Numbered from the stretch's first letter, positions 44,722-53,713 are shown. The stretch is 64,000 nt of DNA from Terrilactibacillus tamarindi (GCF_009718825.1 NZ_WNHB01000013.1:1-64000); one strand, 5' to 3'. Made by a program: numbers and translations. The notes: generated by a model not told the origin, from the sequence alone.

Positions 44722-45225
44722 ATGGATAGAGTAATGATACCTTCATTTGATGAAATGGCAAAAGCATTTGAACCATTAATAAAAAAAGTTATAAAACAAC
44801 TTTATTGTGAGAATGACTTTGATGAAATGTTTCAGATTGGACTTATTGGATTGTATGAAGCGACGATTTCTTTTGATCCAAAGAGGGGGGCTTTCCCTTC
44901 TTATGCAGCAATAAAAATACGTGGTCGAATGCTATCAGAAATTCGAGCCAAAAAGCGTCACTACTCACGTCATGTCTATGCAGATAAAATAAAGGAGCAA
45001 CTATTTGAATCTCATCAAGACAACTACTTCCCTAGTGATATCCTCCAGAGATTAAACTCAATTCTTACACCACGTGAATTCTTATGGGTAAAACTCCAAT
45101 ATATTGAAGATCAAGATACTAACGCGATTGCAAAAAAGTATCATGTATCTCCACATACCGTGAGATCATGGAAGAAATCAGCCATTAAGAAGATGAAAAA
45201 AGCTGGGATAGCGTTCTTTCAGTAA
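44722..45225 (+). CDS. Orphan sigma-70-family RNA polymerase sigma factor
   Basis: Protein of 167 residues with only sigma region 2 (about 20-80: DFDEMFQIGLIGLYEATISFDPKRGA, FPSYAAIKIRGRMLSEIR) and region 4 (about 105-160: LTPREFLWVKLQYIEDQDTN, IAKKYHVSPHTVRSWKKSAI). This is the small alternative type of Bacillales rather than a housekeeping factor. AGGAG precedes the ATG at 44722. No anti-sigma factor gene is adjacent, and its targets are not evident. The divergent XRE gene downstream is convergent with it across a shared terminator. Confidence 0.82.
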   Translation: MDRVMIPSFDEMAKAFEPLIKKVIKQLYCENDFDEMFQIGLIGLYEATISFDPKRGAFPSYAAIKIRGRMLSEIRAKKRHYSRHVYADKIKEQLFESHQDNYFPSDILQRLNSILTPREFLWVKLQYIEDQDTNAIAKKYHVSPHTVRSWKKSAIKKMKKAGIAFFQ

Positions 45226-45449
45226 TAAATGAAGTTGTTACATATAGAAAGTATTGAAAACATTAAACTGAGTTTTTTAAATGAAAATAAATAATACGTA
45301 GTAATGAATTGTGCTGTCACACCTTAATCGAACGTACAGGCTATTAATTTACCGTGATTTTCTACTAAGAAGAGGAAAGAAGTCGAAAAAGAAATCGGTT
45401 GGTTCAATGCATATCTTCTTTATATAACAATTGAATAGAAGCCAATAAA

Positions 45450-45495
45450 AATGCAGCATATCACTTTTATTGTGATGATGCTGCTATTTTTATTT
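45450..45495. terminator. Bidirectional terminator between sigma factor and XRE genes
   Basis: GCAGCATATCAC (45453-45464) pairs with GTGATGATGCTGC (45472-45484), followed by TATTTTTATTT on the plus strand and TTTTTATT on the minus strand. Confidence 0.85.
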
Positions 45496-45537
45496 AAAGC
45501 TTATTACCAACTTTTTGAAGTAATTATAATTCTATGG

Positions 45538-45942
45538 TTAGCTTTTAGGTTCATCTAAGTTATTTAATTCTTGTTGAAGAAATTTCCAAAATCTATATAA
45601 CGTAGCAACTTTTTTATCGGGATCATGAATAAGATCTTCGAAAAAATATGTATATTTTTTTAGTTCATGTAATACTTGAATTTCAGTTTCAGAGAATGTG
45701 GTATTATCTGAGACTTGAATATATGTTTCTGGTTTCAAGCGGTCAGTTGAGCCAATAAGATAGTCAGCAGATGTAACAAATATTTGAGCTATCTTTTGAA
45801 GGGCATCTAGTGAAGGTTCATTTCTTCCTTGCTCATAGTATCCATAGGCACTCGTAGAAATGTTAAGTAACTTCGCCATATCTTCTTGTTTATACCCTGC
45901 TTCTTCTCTTAAATTTCTAAGTCTTTCGGGGAAGGGAGTCAT
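45538..45942 (-). CDS. XRE-family transcriptional repressor
   Basis: Protein of 134 residues. Residues 1-65 are a Cro/CI helix-turn-helix: PFPERLRNLREEAGYKQEDM, AKLLNISTSAYGYYEQGRNE, PSLDALQKIAQIFVTSADYL. The helical C-terminal half probably dimerises; it resembles SinR-like or phage-type regulators but lacks a peptidase domain. AAAGGAGGAGTG selects the ATG at 45942 over a GTG at 45951 that overlaps the site. Two palindromes in its upstream region (45973-45989, 46032-46048) are likely operators for autoregulation and perhaps for the divergent ABC operon. Confidence 0.85.
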   Translation of the reverse strand: MTPFPERLRNLREEAGYKQEDMAKLLNISTSAYGYYEQGRNEPSLDALQKIAQIFVTSADYLIGSTDRLKPETYIQVSDNTTFSETEIQVLHELKKYTYFFEDLIHDPDKKVATLYRFWKFLQQELNNLDEPKS

Positions 45943-45972
45943 TCTATACACTCCTCCTTTTGTGGAGAATTA

Positions 45973-45989
45973 TACAATGAAAAATTGTA
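45973..45989. promoter_or_regulatory. Palindromic operator 1 for the XRE repressor
   Basis: TACAAT-GAAAA-ATTGTA, perfect 6+5+6 palindrome, 31 bp upstream of the XRE start codon. Confidence 0.65.
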
Positions 45990-46031
45990 AAGAATTTTAA
46001 ATACAATAATTTGTCTGATAATATATTTACA

Positions 46032-46048
46032 TACAACAAAAAGTTGTT
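46032..46048. promoter_or_regulatory. Palindromic operator 2 for the XRE repressor
   Basis: TACAAC-AAAAA-GTTGTT, same architecture and A-rich 5-base spacer as operator 1; the centres are 59 bp apart, close to 5.6 helical turns. A weaker half-site TACAAT lies between at 46002-46007. Confidence 0.65.
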
Positions 46049-46239
46049 TATAATATTCCATATACTCCGAAGAATCGACATAATCACACATATCTATATT
46101 GAAAGTAAGTCATTAAATAGGGGGGATATGAAACGACAAAATAATAATGAGAAACCATATATTGATTAAAGAAAGGGGGAAATTCGTTTTCGTTTCATTT
46201 CGTCATTCATATTTTATTGAATAATCCAGGGGGAGAATA

Positions 46240-47499
46240 ATGAAGTTAAAAAAACTAAAATTCAAGAGATCTGCCATAACGGTCATTTTGCTTTTATGCC
46301 TGTCTATTTCTTTATTTGGATGTAATAATGCCTCGTCAAGTAGCGATGGCAAGACGATTAAGTTAGGTGTGTTGGAGGATCGGTCAGGCGATTTTTCATT
46401 GGTTGGGATTCAGAAGTATTATGCGGCAAAGTTAGCGGTTGAAGAAATTAATAAGAACGGGGGATTACTAGGAAAGAAAGTAGAAATGGTAGCCCCTGAT
46501 ACACAATCCGATAATAATCGTTATCAAGAAATGGCCAAACGGTTGATCTTAAATGATCATGTTGATGCGATTATGGGGGCATTTTCAAGTGCCTCACGTG
46601 AAGCTATTCGTCCGATTATGGAACAAAATAAAATGCTTTATTTCTATAACAATCAATACGAAGGCGGGGTAGCGAGTAAATATACCTTTAATACAGGAGC
46701 CATTCCGGATCATCAAATTACTCCTCTAATTAAAGAGATGATTAAAAATTTTGGACCCAAAGTCTATACGATTGCGGCTGATTATAATTTTGGACAAATC
46801 TCAGCCAAATGGGTAGAGAAGACGGTAAAAGAAAATGGCGGTCAAGTTGTTAATCAAGAGTTTATTCCGCTAGGTGTTTCTCAATTTAGTAGTACGATTA
46901 GTCGGATTAAGAAAGCGAAACCGGATGTTCTTGTGACATTGCTTGTTGGTCAAGATCAATCGTCTTTCTATGAACAGTGGGCCAAATCAGGAGATAAAAG
47001 TATTCCGATGGCTTCCACGGTTAATATGGCACAAGCCTATGAACATAAACGGTTTGCTGCTCCGGCATTAGCTAATATGTATATTACCGCAACTTACATG
47101 GAAGAATTGGCGGACAAATACCCAAGTGCCAAGACGTTTGTTGATAAATTACAGAAGAAGTTTCCGAAAAATAAATATGTTGGAATGGAAGCCGAATCAG
47201 AATATAGCGGAATCATGCTTTGGGCCAAGGCTGTGAAAAAAGCCAAAACAACGAAGACGGATGCGGTGATCAAAGCTTTAGAAAGTGGCATTAGTTATAA
47301 TGGCCCAGCTGGGAAAGTCAGCATTGATCCTAAAACCCACCACACGGTGAGAAATGTGTATCTTGTGCACACGGATAGCCAGCAAAAATTGCACATTGAT
47401 AAAGAGTTCAAAGCGGTTAAGCCAGACTGGTTATCAAAAGACATGGGTGTCGATTTGACGAAAAAGCCAGAATTTAAACAATATACACCATTAAAATAA
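46240..47499 (+). CDS. ABC transporter substrate-binding lipoprotein, amide/urea (UrtA/FmdD-like)
   Basis: Periplasmic-binding-type protein of 419 residues anchored as a lipoprotein: signal peptide 1-27 with lipobox LFGC (Cys28). The mature part is of the type I branched-chain-amino-acid/amide family (IKLGVLEDRSGDFSLVGIQK, GGLLGKKVEMVAPDTQSDNN, ADYNFGQISAKWVEKTVKE), the same group as UrtA (urea) and FmdD (short-chain amides). GGGGGAG precedes the ATG at 46240. First gene of a seven-gene operon whose last two genes are amidases, so the ligand is probably a small amide or urea derivative. A hairpin after the gene may lower expression of the permease genes relative to it. Confidence 0.9.
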   Translation: MKLKKLKFKRSAITVILLLCLSISLFGCNNASSSSDGKTIKLGVLEDRSGDFSLVGIQKYYAAKLAVEEINKNGGLLGKKVEMVAPDTQSDNNRYQEMAKRLILNDHVDAIMGAFSSASREAIRPIMEQNKMLYFYNNQYEGGVASKYTFNTGAIPDHQITPLIKEMIKNFGPKVYTIAADYNFGQISAKWVEKTVKENGGQVVNQEFIPLGVSQFSSTISRIKKAKPDVLVTLLVGQDQSSFYEQWAKSGDKSIPMASTVNMAQAYEHKRFAAPALANMYITATYMEELADKYPSAKTFVDKLQKKFPKNKYVGMEAESEYSGIMLWAKAVKKAKTTKTDAVIKALESGISYNGPAGKVSIDPKTHHTVRNVYLVHTDSQQKLHIDKEFKAVKPDWLSKDMGVDLTKKPEFKQYTPLK

Positions 47500-47520
47500 T
47501 AAAAATATAACCATTTAGAA

Positions 47521-47560
47521 AATAGAATAAGAGAGGGGATGGGTCCCCTTTTATTCTATT
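47521..47560 (+). promoter_or_regulatory. Intercistronic hairpin between binding-protein and permease genes
   Basis: AATAGAATAA (47521-47530) and TTATTCTATT (47551-47560) are perfectly complementary, with inner GGGGA/TCCCC. No T run follows. Such structures protect the 3' end of binding-protein mRNA or act as partial terminators. Confidence 0.7.
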
Positions 47561-47587
47561 CACTTCTTGAAAATCAGGAGGTTTTTG

Positions 47588-48463
47588 ATGAGTATTTTAG
47601 ATCTATTCTATCAGTTTATGAATGATTTTTCCTTTCTGATATTATCGGCGATTGGGTTGGCTATTATTTTTGGGATGATGAAAATTATTAATCTATCTCA
47701 TGGGGAATTTATTATGCTTGGGGCTTATATGACCACTTTGTTTACAAAAGCAGGAATGCCCTTAATTCTTTCTATTTTTATTAGTGCCATTGGCGTGGGC
47801 GTGTTTGGTTTCATTATAGATCGACTGGTTATTAGTCATCTGTATGGAAGAACGCTCGATTCTGTCGTCGTGACATGGGGGATCAGTATGGTCCTTCAAC
47901 AAGGCATGTTGATTATCTTTGGTCCATCGCTTCAAGGGGTATCGACGCCATTAGGTTCGCTATCTATTGGAGGAAGTGCCTATTCGATTTATCGACTGCT
48001 GCTTTTTGTCATTTCCTTTGTTGTCTTAGTTTTACTGTATGTGATTTTCATGAACACGAAGTTTGGACTTTATTCCAGAGCTACCATGCAAAATCAAGAA
48101 ATTGCTCAAAGTATGGGAGTGAATACGAATCGCGTCTATTCCTTGACGTTTAGTCTTGGCGCGGCCTTTGCTGGTTTGACAGGCGGATTATATGCTCCAA
48201 CGATGACGATATCCCCAAGTTTTGGAACAAGTTTCTTAATGCCGAGCTTTGTCACGGTTATAGTCGGAGGGGCGAATCCTCTCATTGGCACATCATTATC
48301 AGGCGGTGTGCTTGGTATCGTGAGCAGTATTCTTGATGCGTTGTGGGGAACCTTTTATGGAAGATTGGGTTTACTTATTGTAGCCATTATCGTGATTCGA
48401 ATTCTACCTCTAGGTATTTCCGGTTTAGTTGAAAAAGTGCTCGTTAGAAAAAATAGGGTGTGA
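47588..48463 (+). CDS. ABC permease, UrtB/LivH-like
   Basis: Membrane protein of 291 residues with about eight helices, of the branched-chain/urea permease family: GLAIIFGMMKIINLSHGEFIMLGAY and the later MPSFVTVIVGGANPLIGTSLSGG are typical. It forms the transmembrane pore with the product of the next gene. CAGGAGG selects the ATG at 47588 over an in-frame start at 47567. Confidence 0.9.
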   Translation: MSILDLFYQFMNDFSFLILSAIGLAIIFGMMKIINLSHGEFIMLGAYMTTLFTKAGMPLILSIFISAIGVGVFGFIIDRLVISHLYGRTLDSVVVTWGISMVLQQGMLIIFGPSLQGVSTPLGSLSIGGSAYSIYRLLLFVISFVVLVLLYVIFMNTKFGLYSRATMQNQEIAQSMGVNTNRVYSLTFSLGAAFAGLTGGLYAPTMTISPSFGTSFLMPSFVTVIVGGANPLIGTSLSGGVLGIVSSILDALWGTFYGRLGLLIVAIIVIRILPLGISGLVEKVLVRKNRV

Positions 48464-48471
48464 GATTGAAT

Positions 48472-49503
48472 ATGACATTAAAAACAGAAAATGTGGTTGC
48501 GGTCTTGCTTTTTATCGGTCTATTTATCTATCCGCTATTTGTGAACCCCTATCAAGTGATGAATCTTTCGTATTTTTTATCGATGGTGTTCCTATCTCTA
48601 AGTCTAGCTTTAATTTGGGGATATTGCGGCATATTTAGTTTTGGACAAGCGGTATTCTTTGGTGTTGGGGGTTATTTTTATGCCATATTCACCATGAATA
48701 GTCAGCTATCTACCATTACACCTATTGGTTTCATCTTAGGCATCCTTGCAGGTGGTGTTGTGGCTTGGATATTAGGTTACTTTATGTTCTATGGCGGCGT
48801 AAATGATGTGTTTGTTGGTCTCATTACCTTGTGTCTGACGCTGGTGCTAGAAACATTTATGGGGCAGACGGCCGGATCAGAATGGAAAATTGGACAAGTT
48901 GGTTTAGGTGGATTTAATGGGATTAACGGCATACCGACCCTGCAAATAGGTTCACTAAGTTTAACTGGGAACAACTTTTATTACTTTGTCTTAATGATCT
49001 TGCTGATTGTCTTTGGTTTATTAAAATTCTTGACACATTCGAAATTCGGTTCATCGGTTATTGCGATTCGTGAAAATCGAGATCGGACGAGGTTACTAGG
49101 ATATAATGTACCCAAAATACAATCTTTCGTTTTCGCAATTGGCGGCGCACTGGCCTCCTTAAGTGGCATTTTATATGCTTCATGGGGAAGTTATATCACG
49201 CCATCTGTCTTTGGTTTGACGTCAGCCACCATTCCCGTGATTCTCGTAGCTGCTGGCGGTCGAAAGAATTTCACTGCTTCAGTCATCTTTACCTTATTAT
49301 ACTACTGGTTCTCACAAGCTTTATCGGCGAGTGGAAATCAATTTGCGTTGATTATCCTTGGTTTAACGTTAATATTAGCCATTTTATTTGTTCCAGATGG
49401 CATCGTAGTAGCTCTATTTAACTGGTGTGATCATCTATTTTCTAGGAATAAAGGCAAAGTAAAACTAGAAAAGGGGAATTTGCATGAAGAAAAAATTAGT
49501 TGA
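48472..49503 (+). CDS. ABC permease, UrtC/LivM-like
   Basis: Membrane protein of 343 residues: LALIWGYCGIFSFGQAVFFGVGGYFYA near the N-terminus and the loop IAIRENRDRTRLLGYNVPKIQ plus FAIGGALASLSGILYASWGS are the LivM/UrtC hallmarks. Partner of the preceding permease. The ATG at 48472 is favoured; a GTG at 48460 overlaps the upstream gene by 4 bp and cannot be ruled out. Its end overlaps the first ATPase gene by 20 bp. Confidence 0.88.
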   Translation: MTLKTENVVAVLLFIGLFIYPLFVNPYQVMNLSYFLSMVFLSLSLALIWGYCGIFSFGQAVFFGVGGYFYAIFTMNSQLSTITPIGFILGILAGGVVAWILGYFMFYGGVNDVFVGLITLCLTLVLETFMGQTAGSEWKIGQVGLGGFNGINGIPTLQIGSLSLTGNNFYYFVLMILLIVFGLLKFLTHSKFGSSVIAIRENRDRTRLLGYNVPKIQSFVFAIGGALASLSGILYASWGSYITPSVFGLTSATIPVILVAAGGRKNFTASVIFTLLYYWFSQALSASGNQFALIILGLTLILAILFVPDGIVVALFNWCDHLFSRNKGKVKLEKGNLHEEKIS

Positions 49504-50227
49504 AAAGGATCACTCTAGTGCATTGTTGGAGCTACGAGATGTAGGAAAGTATTTTGGTGGACTTAAAGCGGTTGATCATGTCAACATCTCGGTCAATGAA
49601 GGAGATCTGCATTGTTTAATTGGCCCTAATGGCGCTGGGAAAAGTACCATTTTTAAAATGGTGATGGGTGTCTATAAACCAACGATGGGAAGTATTTATT
49701 TTAAAAATAAAAATATCACCAACTTAAAAAGCTGGGATCGGGTGCGTCAAGGTGTGAGTATTAAAATGCAGATTCCCGGTGTTTTTGGTGAACTCACCGT
49801 TTATGAAAATATGAAAATTGCGGCGCAAAGGTATTACCGACATTCGGAATTGAAAAATAAAATTTTAGAGATATGTGATCTTTTAGGCATTACTCATTTA
49901 CGTGATGAGATCGTAAATAATCTCTCACATGGTCAACAGCAATGGTTAGAAATAGGCATGTCACTCGCTTCTGATCCAGAGCTCCTTTTATTAGATGAAC
50001 CGGCTGCAGGCATGGGACCGGAAGAAACGAATTTCACAGCTGAACTCATTCGGAAGTTAAATCAGAAAGGGATTACCATTTTGTTTATTGATCATGATAT
50101 GGATTTTGTCAAGAAAATAGCAAGGAAAGTCACCGTCTTGCATTTCGGAAAAACCTTTGCGGAAGGATCCGTTGAAGAGATTGAATCCAATCAGGACGTG
50201 GTTGACATTTACTTAGGAAAATCTTGA
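49484..50227 (+). CDS. ABC ATPase, UrtD/LivG-like
   Basis: ATP-binding subunit of 247 residues: Walker A LIGPNGAGKST, Q-loop region KMQIPGVFGELTVYEN, signature LSHGQQQWLEI, Walker B LLLLDEPAAGMGPEE and switch IDHDMDF. The LSHGQQQWLEI form of the signature and GMGPEE after Walker B are characteristic of UrtD. AAAAGGGGAA precedes the ATG at 49484. Confidence 0.93.
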   Translation: MKKKLVEKDHSSALLELRDVGKYFGGLKAVDHVNISVNEGDLHCLIGPNGAGKSTIFKMVMGVYKPTMGSIYFKNKNITNLKSWDRVRQGVSIKMQIPGVFGELTVYENMKIAAQRYYRHSELKNKILEICDLLGITHLRDEIVNNLSHGQQQWLEIGMSLASDPELLLLDEPAAGMGPEETNFTAELIRKLNQKGITILFIDHDMDFVKKIARKVTVLHFGKTFAEGSVEEIESNQDVVDIYLGKS

Positions 50228-50256
50228 ATCAGAATGGTTGAAAGGAATGAAGGGCT

Positions 50257-50955
50257 ATTTTAAAAGTCGAAGGTGTATTTTCAGGATATGGGAAAGTCGT
50301 CGTGGTTCGAGATATGAGTATCACTATTGAGAAAGGTGAAATTGTCTCCATTATAGGAAGAAATGGTGTAGGTAAAAGTACCTTTGTCAAAACACTCATG
50401 GGCTTATTGAAAACATCGAAAGGAAAAATCACATTCAATCAACAAGATATTACGAGAACAAAAGCAGATGAACGAGCCAAACTGGGTATCGGATATGTAC
50501 CTCAAGGTCACGGCGTATTTCCGGCTTTAACGGTCGAGGAAAATCTTCACATGGGTAAGTTGATTAATAAACAAAAGCCAAGTTTAAATCCCGAACAGGT
50601 CTATGATTATTTTCCCAAACTCAAAGAACGAAGAAAACAAAAAGCAGGAACACTGAGTGGTGGTGAACAAGCGGCGCTTTCCATTAGTCGTGCCATTATC
50701 GGTAATCCAGATCTCTTAGTTTTAGATGAACCGACGGAAGGGATTCAACCGAATATTGTCTATCATATTAGTGACATGATCAAACAAATTAATAAAGATA
50801 TTGGACTTACCGTCCTATTTGTCGAGCAGCATATGGGTCTTATCCAACAAATGTCCGAGCGTTGTTATGCCATGGATAAGGGGAGTATCGTGGGTGAAGT
50901 CAAACATCAGGATGTGGCAAACTATGAAATTTTAAAACGTTATCTCACCGTCTAA
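50257..50955 (+). CDS. ABC ATPase, UrtE/LivF-like, probable ATT start
   Basis: ATP-binding subunit: Walker A IGRNGVGKST, signature LSGGEQAALSIS, Walker B LLVLDEPTEGIQPN, switch FVEQHMG. The conserved UrtE N-terminus (LKVEGVFSGYGKVVVVRDMS) is encoded in frame from 50260, but the only possible start before it, after a stop at 50248-50250, is ATT at 50257; GAAGGG at 50249-50254 and AAAGGAA at 50241-50247 precede it. Starting at the first ATG/GTG (50302) would remove the first beta strand and the adenine-binding Tyr. With ATT the protein has 232 residues, the normal length. Closes the transporter part of the operon. Confidence 0.85.
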   Translation: MLKVEGVFSGYGKVVVVRDMSITIEKGEIVSIIGRNGVGKSTFVKTLMGLLKTSKGKITFNQQDITRTKADERAKLGIGYVPQGHGVFPALTVEENLHMGKLINKQKPSLNPEQVYDYFPKLKERRKQKAGTLSGGEQAALSISRAIIGNPDLLVLDEPTEGIQPNIVYHISDMIKQINKDIGLTVLFVEQHMGLIQQMSERCYAMDKGSIVGEVKHQDVANYEILKRYLTV

Positions 50956-50981
50956 TTTTTGTTTGTAAAGGGGTTTTTAAT

Positions 50982-52724
50982 ATGTCAGTGAAACTCGCAG
51001 CGATTCAATTTGAACCGACGATGTTTGAAAAAGAACGGAATATTGAAAAGTTATATCATCTGATCGAAGAAGCCGCAGAAAATGGGGCAAAATTGATCAC
51101 AACACCTGAAATGGCAACAACAGGTTATTGCTGGTACGACCGAGAAGAGGTTGAACCGTTTGTTGAGCCCATACCAGGTCCTACAACGGAGTCTTTTTAT
51201 GAATTAGCCAAACGATATGATTGTTATATGGTGATCGGCATGCCGGAAGTTGATGTGACAACGAACCTTTATTACAACTCAGCGGTCTTGATTGGGCCCC
51301 AAGGGATTGTTGGTGTACACCGAAAAACCCACTTGTATATTTCGGAACCCAAATGGGCTGCTTCAGGAGACTTAGGACATCAAGTCTTTGATACACCGAT
51401 TGGTCGAATCGCCTTATTGATTTGCATGGATCTCCATTTTATCGAAACCGCTCGTTTGGTTGCCTTAAAAGGGGCTGATGTCATATGCCATATTAGTAAC
51501 TGGTTAGCTGAACGTACGCCAGCTCCTTATTGGATCAACCGAGCCTATGAGAATCACTGTTACTTAATCGAAAGTAATCGATGGGGCTATGAGAGAACGG
51601 TTCAATTCAGTGGTGGCAGCTGCATTATCAATCCGGATGGTTCGATTCAAAGTGTTGTTGATTTAGGGGATGGTATCGCCTATGGCACGATGGAAGTTGA
51701 GGATGCAAGATCGAAAACCATTGGAGAGGATACAATCTTTGAGGACAGGAAGCCTCATCTGTATTCGGCTCTATTAACGGATCCATACTTATGGAATCCA
51801 CTTGATTTTTTCGGTCTGTACGGTCAGAAGCCCTTGCCGCCTGGAAAAAAATCAAAGATAGCGGTGGCTCAAATACAAGTTACCGAGGATAAGGAAAGGA
51901 ATCTTTCTAAGATTGCGGATGAGGTAAAAATAGCGAGTCAAGAAGGGGCGGAGTTGATTGTCTTTCCTGAATGTTCGCTAAGTGGATATGTAAACCAAGA
52001 AAACGCAGAGACGATTCCTGGAGAAAGTACGAATCAACTCGTTACGCTATCAAAAAAATATCATATCTATATTGTTTCGGGTTTGGTGGAGAAAGAAGGC
52101 AACTTACTATATAACACGGCGATCCTCACTGGTCCAGAAGGATTCATCGGCAAATACAGAAAGATTCATCTCAATCACCATGACAAAATGTGGGCTACGA
52201 GCGGTGAGCAATGGATAACATTTGATCTCCCTATTGGTCGTGTTGGCTTATTAATGGGTTACGATGCCTTTTTACCTGAATCAGTCAGAATATTAACTCT
52301 CTTAGGTTGTGATCTTATTGCCTGTCCGTCGGCGATCAAAGTTCCAATTACTTTAGCACATTCTGGAACTCACGTGAAGCAAAATTATCCTATCCCAACA
52401 TCAGCTGATCCCTATCATTGGCATCTCTATCGTGTTCGAGCAGGTGAGAATAATGTTTATTTAGCTTTTTCTAACTCCTATGATATGGAAGCTGGTTTTG
52501 TTGGAAAAAGTGGTATCTTTGGACCCGATACCTTTCACTTTCCACGAGATGAGTCCATGATCATGGATGAAGAAGGGATCACCTATTTACAAATCGATAC
52601 AACCAACGAAGTAAGTGGCTATCCAACGAATGTTGTTCGGCGAAAAGACCTTGTTATGATGCGTCAGCCGCATGATTATAAGGATCTGATTCAAGTCAGT
52701 GAAGTAAAATCAATTATTAAGTGA
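50982..52724 (+). CDS. Tandem nitrilase-superfamily amidase, second domain catalytically dead
   Basis: Protein of 580 residues made of two carbon-nitrogen hydrolase domains. Domain 1 (1-270) has the full triad: TTPEMATTGY (Glu43), HRKTHL (Lys115), LLICMDLHF (Cys148). Domain 2 (292-560) keeps FPECSLSGY (Glu330) and YRKIHL (Lys394), but the nucleophile position reads LLMGYDAFLPES, Gly426 in place of Cys. So only domain 1 should cleave amide bonds; domain 2 probably serves as a dimer-like scaffold replacing the second subunit of normal nitrilases. AAAGGGG precedes the ATG. It lies 26 bp after the transporter genes and should act on the imported amide. Confidence 0.9.
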   Translation: MSVKLAAIQFEPTMFEKERNIEKLYHLIEEAAENGAKLITTPEMATTGYCWYDREEVEPFVEPIPGPTTESFYELAKRYDCYMVIGMPEVDVTTNLYYNSAVLIGPQGIVGVHRKTHLYISEPKWAASGDLGHQVFDTPIGRIALLICMDLHFIETARLVALKGADVICHISNWLAERTPAPYWINRAYENHCYLIESNRWGYERTVQFSGGSCIINPDGSIQSVVDLGDGIAYGTMEVEDARSKTIGEDTIFEDRKPHLYSALLTDPYLWNPLDFFGLYGQKPLPPGKKSKIAVAQIQVTEDKERNLSKIADEVKIASQEGAELIVFPECSLSGYVNQENAETIPGESTNQLVTLSKKYHIYIVSGLVEKEGNLLYNTAILTGPEGFIGKYRKIHLNHHDKMWATSGEQWITFDLPIGRVGLLMGYDAFLPESVRILTLLGCDLIACPSAIKVPITLAHSGTHVKQNYPIPTSADPYHWHLYRVRAGENNVYLAFSNSYDMEAGFVGKSGIFGPDTFHFPRDESMIMDEEGITYLQIDTTNEVSGYPTNVVRRKDLVMMRQPHDYKDLIQVSEVKSIIK

Positions 52725-52807
52725 AAACAGTACTGAACGGGAATGCAAACCAGTGATACTTGAAGACCCGTTTGCGGAAAATTTAAAAGTATGCGGAGGA
52801 ATAGAAA

Positions 52808-53713
52808 ATGATTGAAGTTAAACAGCCTGGGGAATACAGTTACGTCTTTAGTCGGTATTTGGATCCCATTGTTAAAGTACAACCGGGTGAAACCGTCGCT
52901 ATCTATACAAAAGATGCCTTCGAAAACCGTGTGTCAAAAGAAACGGACCTGCCATCAAAAATTGTTGATGGCAACCCCAACCCACAAACAGGCCCGATAT
53001 ATATTGAAGGAGCTGAACCGGGTGACACACTGGCTGTACACATTTTGGACATTGAGGCCACGAGAGATTATGCCGTTAGTGCCCATATGCCAGGTCTAGG
53101 TGGACTTGCCCCTACTAGTTCCACACCGATGTTAAATGACCCCCTACCAGAAAGCGTCTGGCTCTATAAAATTGAAAATGGGATGGTCACTCACAATGAA
53201 AAAATGAGCTATCCATGGCGGCCTTTCTTAGGAACGATCGCCACAGCACCTAAGATGGAAGCCTTGTCTGCTTTAACACCTTTTGATAATGGCGGTAACA
53301 TGGACACACCTGAAACAAAACCAGGCAACATTGTCTATTTACCTGTCAATGTACCCGGTGCCTACTTCTTCACGGGTGACTGTCATGCAGGACAAGGAGA
53401 TGGTGAATTATGTGGATTTGCCCTTGAAATCTCTGCAAAGGTGACTGTTAAATTTGAACTTATTAAAGGAAAAGCGATCAAATGGCCACGTATCGAAAGT
53501 CCAACCGAAATTATGGTGATCGGAAGTGCTCGCCCTATGGAAGACGCGGCCCGTATTGCCTATTCTGAACTGATTGAATGGATGTGCGACGAATACGGAT
53601 GGGATAAATTTGAGGCCTATCAAGCCTTAACACAAATCGGCAAACTCAGCGTTGGAAATATGGTGGATACTTACTATTCGCTTATAGCGAAGATTGAGAA
53701 GAAGTATTTGTGA
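52808..53713 (+). CDS. Acetamidase/formamidase family protein
   Basis: Cytoplasmic amidase of 301 residues of the FmdA/AmdA family, which splits formamide or acetamide to acid and ammonia. Visible blocks: NPQTGPIYIEGAEPGDTLAV, HILDIE, HNEKMSYPWRPFLGTIATAP, NGGNMDTPETKPGNIVYLPV and FFTGDCHAGQGDGELCG, the latter holding metal-binding residues. Length fits the short Bacillus type. GCGGAGGAA precedes the ATG at 52808. Last gene of the operon, before the terminator at 53968-54013. Confidence 0.9.
   Translation: MIEVKQPGEYSYVFSRYLDPIVKVQPGETVAIYTKDAFENRVSKETDLPSKIVDGNPNPQTGPIYIEGAEPGDTLAVHILDIEATRDYAVSAHMPGLGGLAPTSSTPMLNDPLPESVWLYKIENGMVTHNEKMSYPWRPFLGTIATAPKMEALSALTPFDNGGNMDTPETKPGNIVYLPVNVPGAYFFTGDCHAGQGDGELCGFALEISAKVTVKFELIKGKAIKWPRIESPTEIMVIGSARPMEDAARIAYSELIEWMCDEYGWDKFEAYQALTQIGKLSVGNMVDTYYSLIAKIEKKYL

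Noticed and set aside
46049-46239. Guanidine (ykkC) or other riboswitch upstream of the amide transporter
   Set aside because: No conserved ykkC sequence blocks or suitable long stems seen; only a possible 13-codon leader ORF at 46128-46169.
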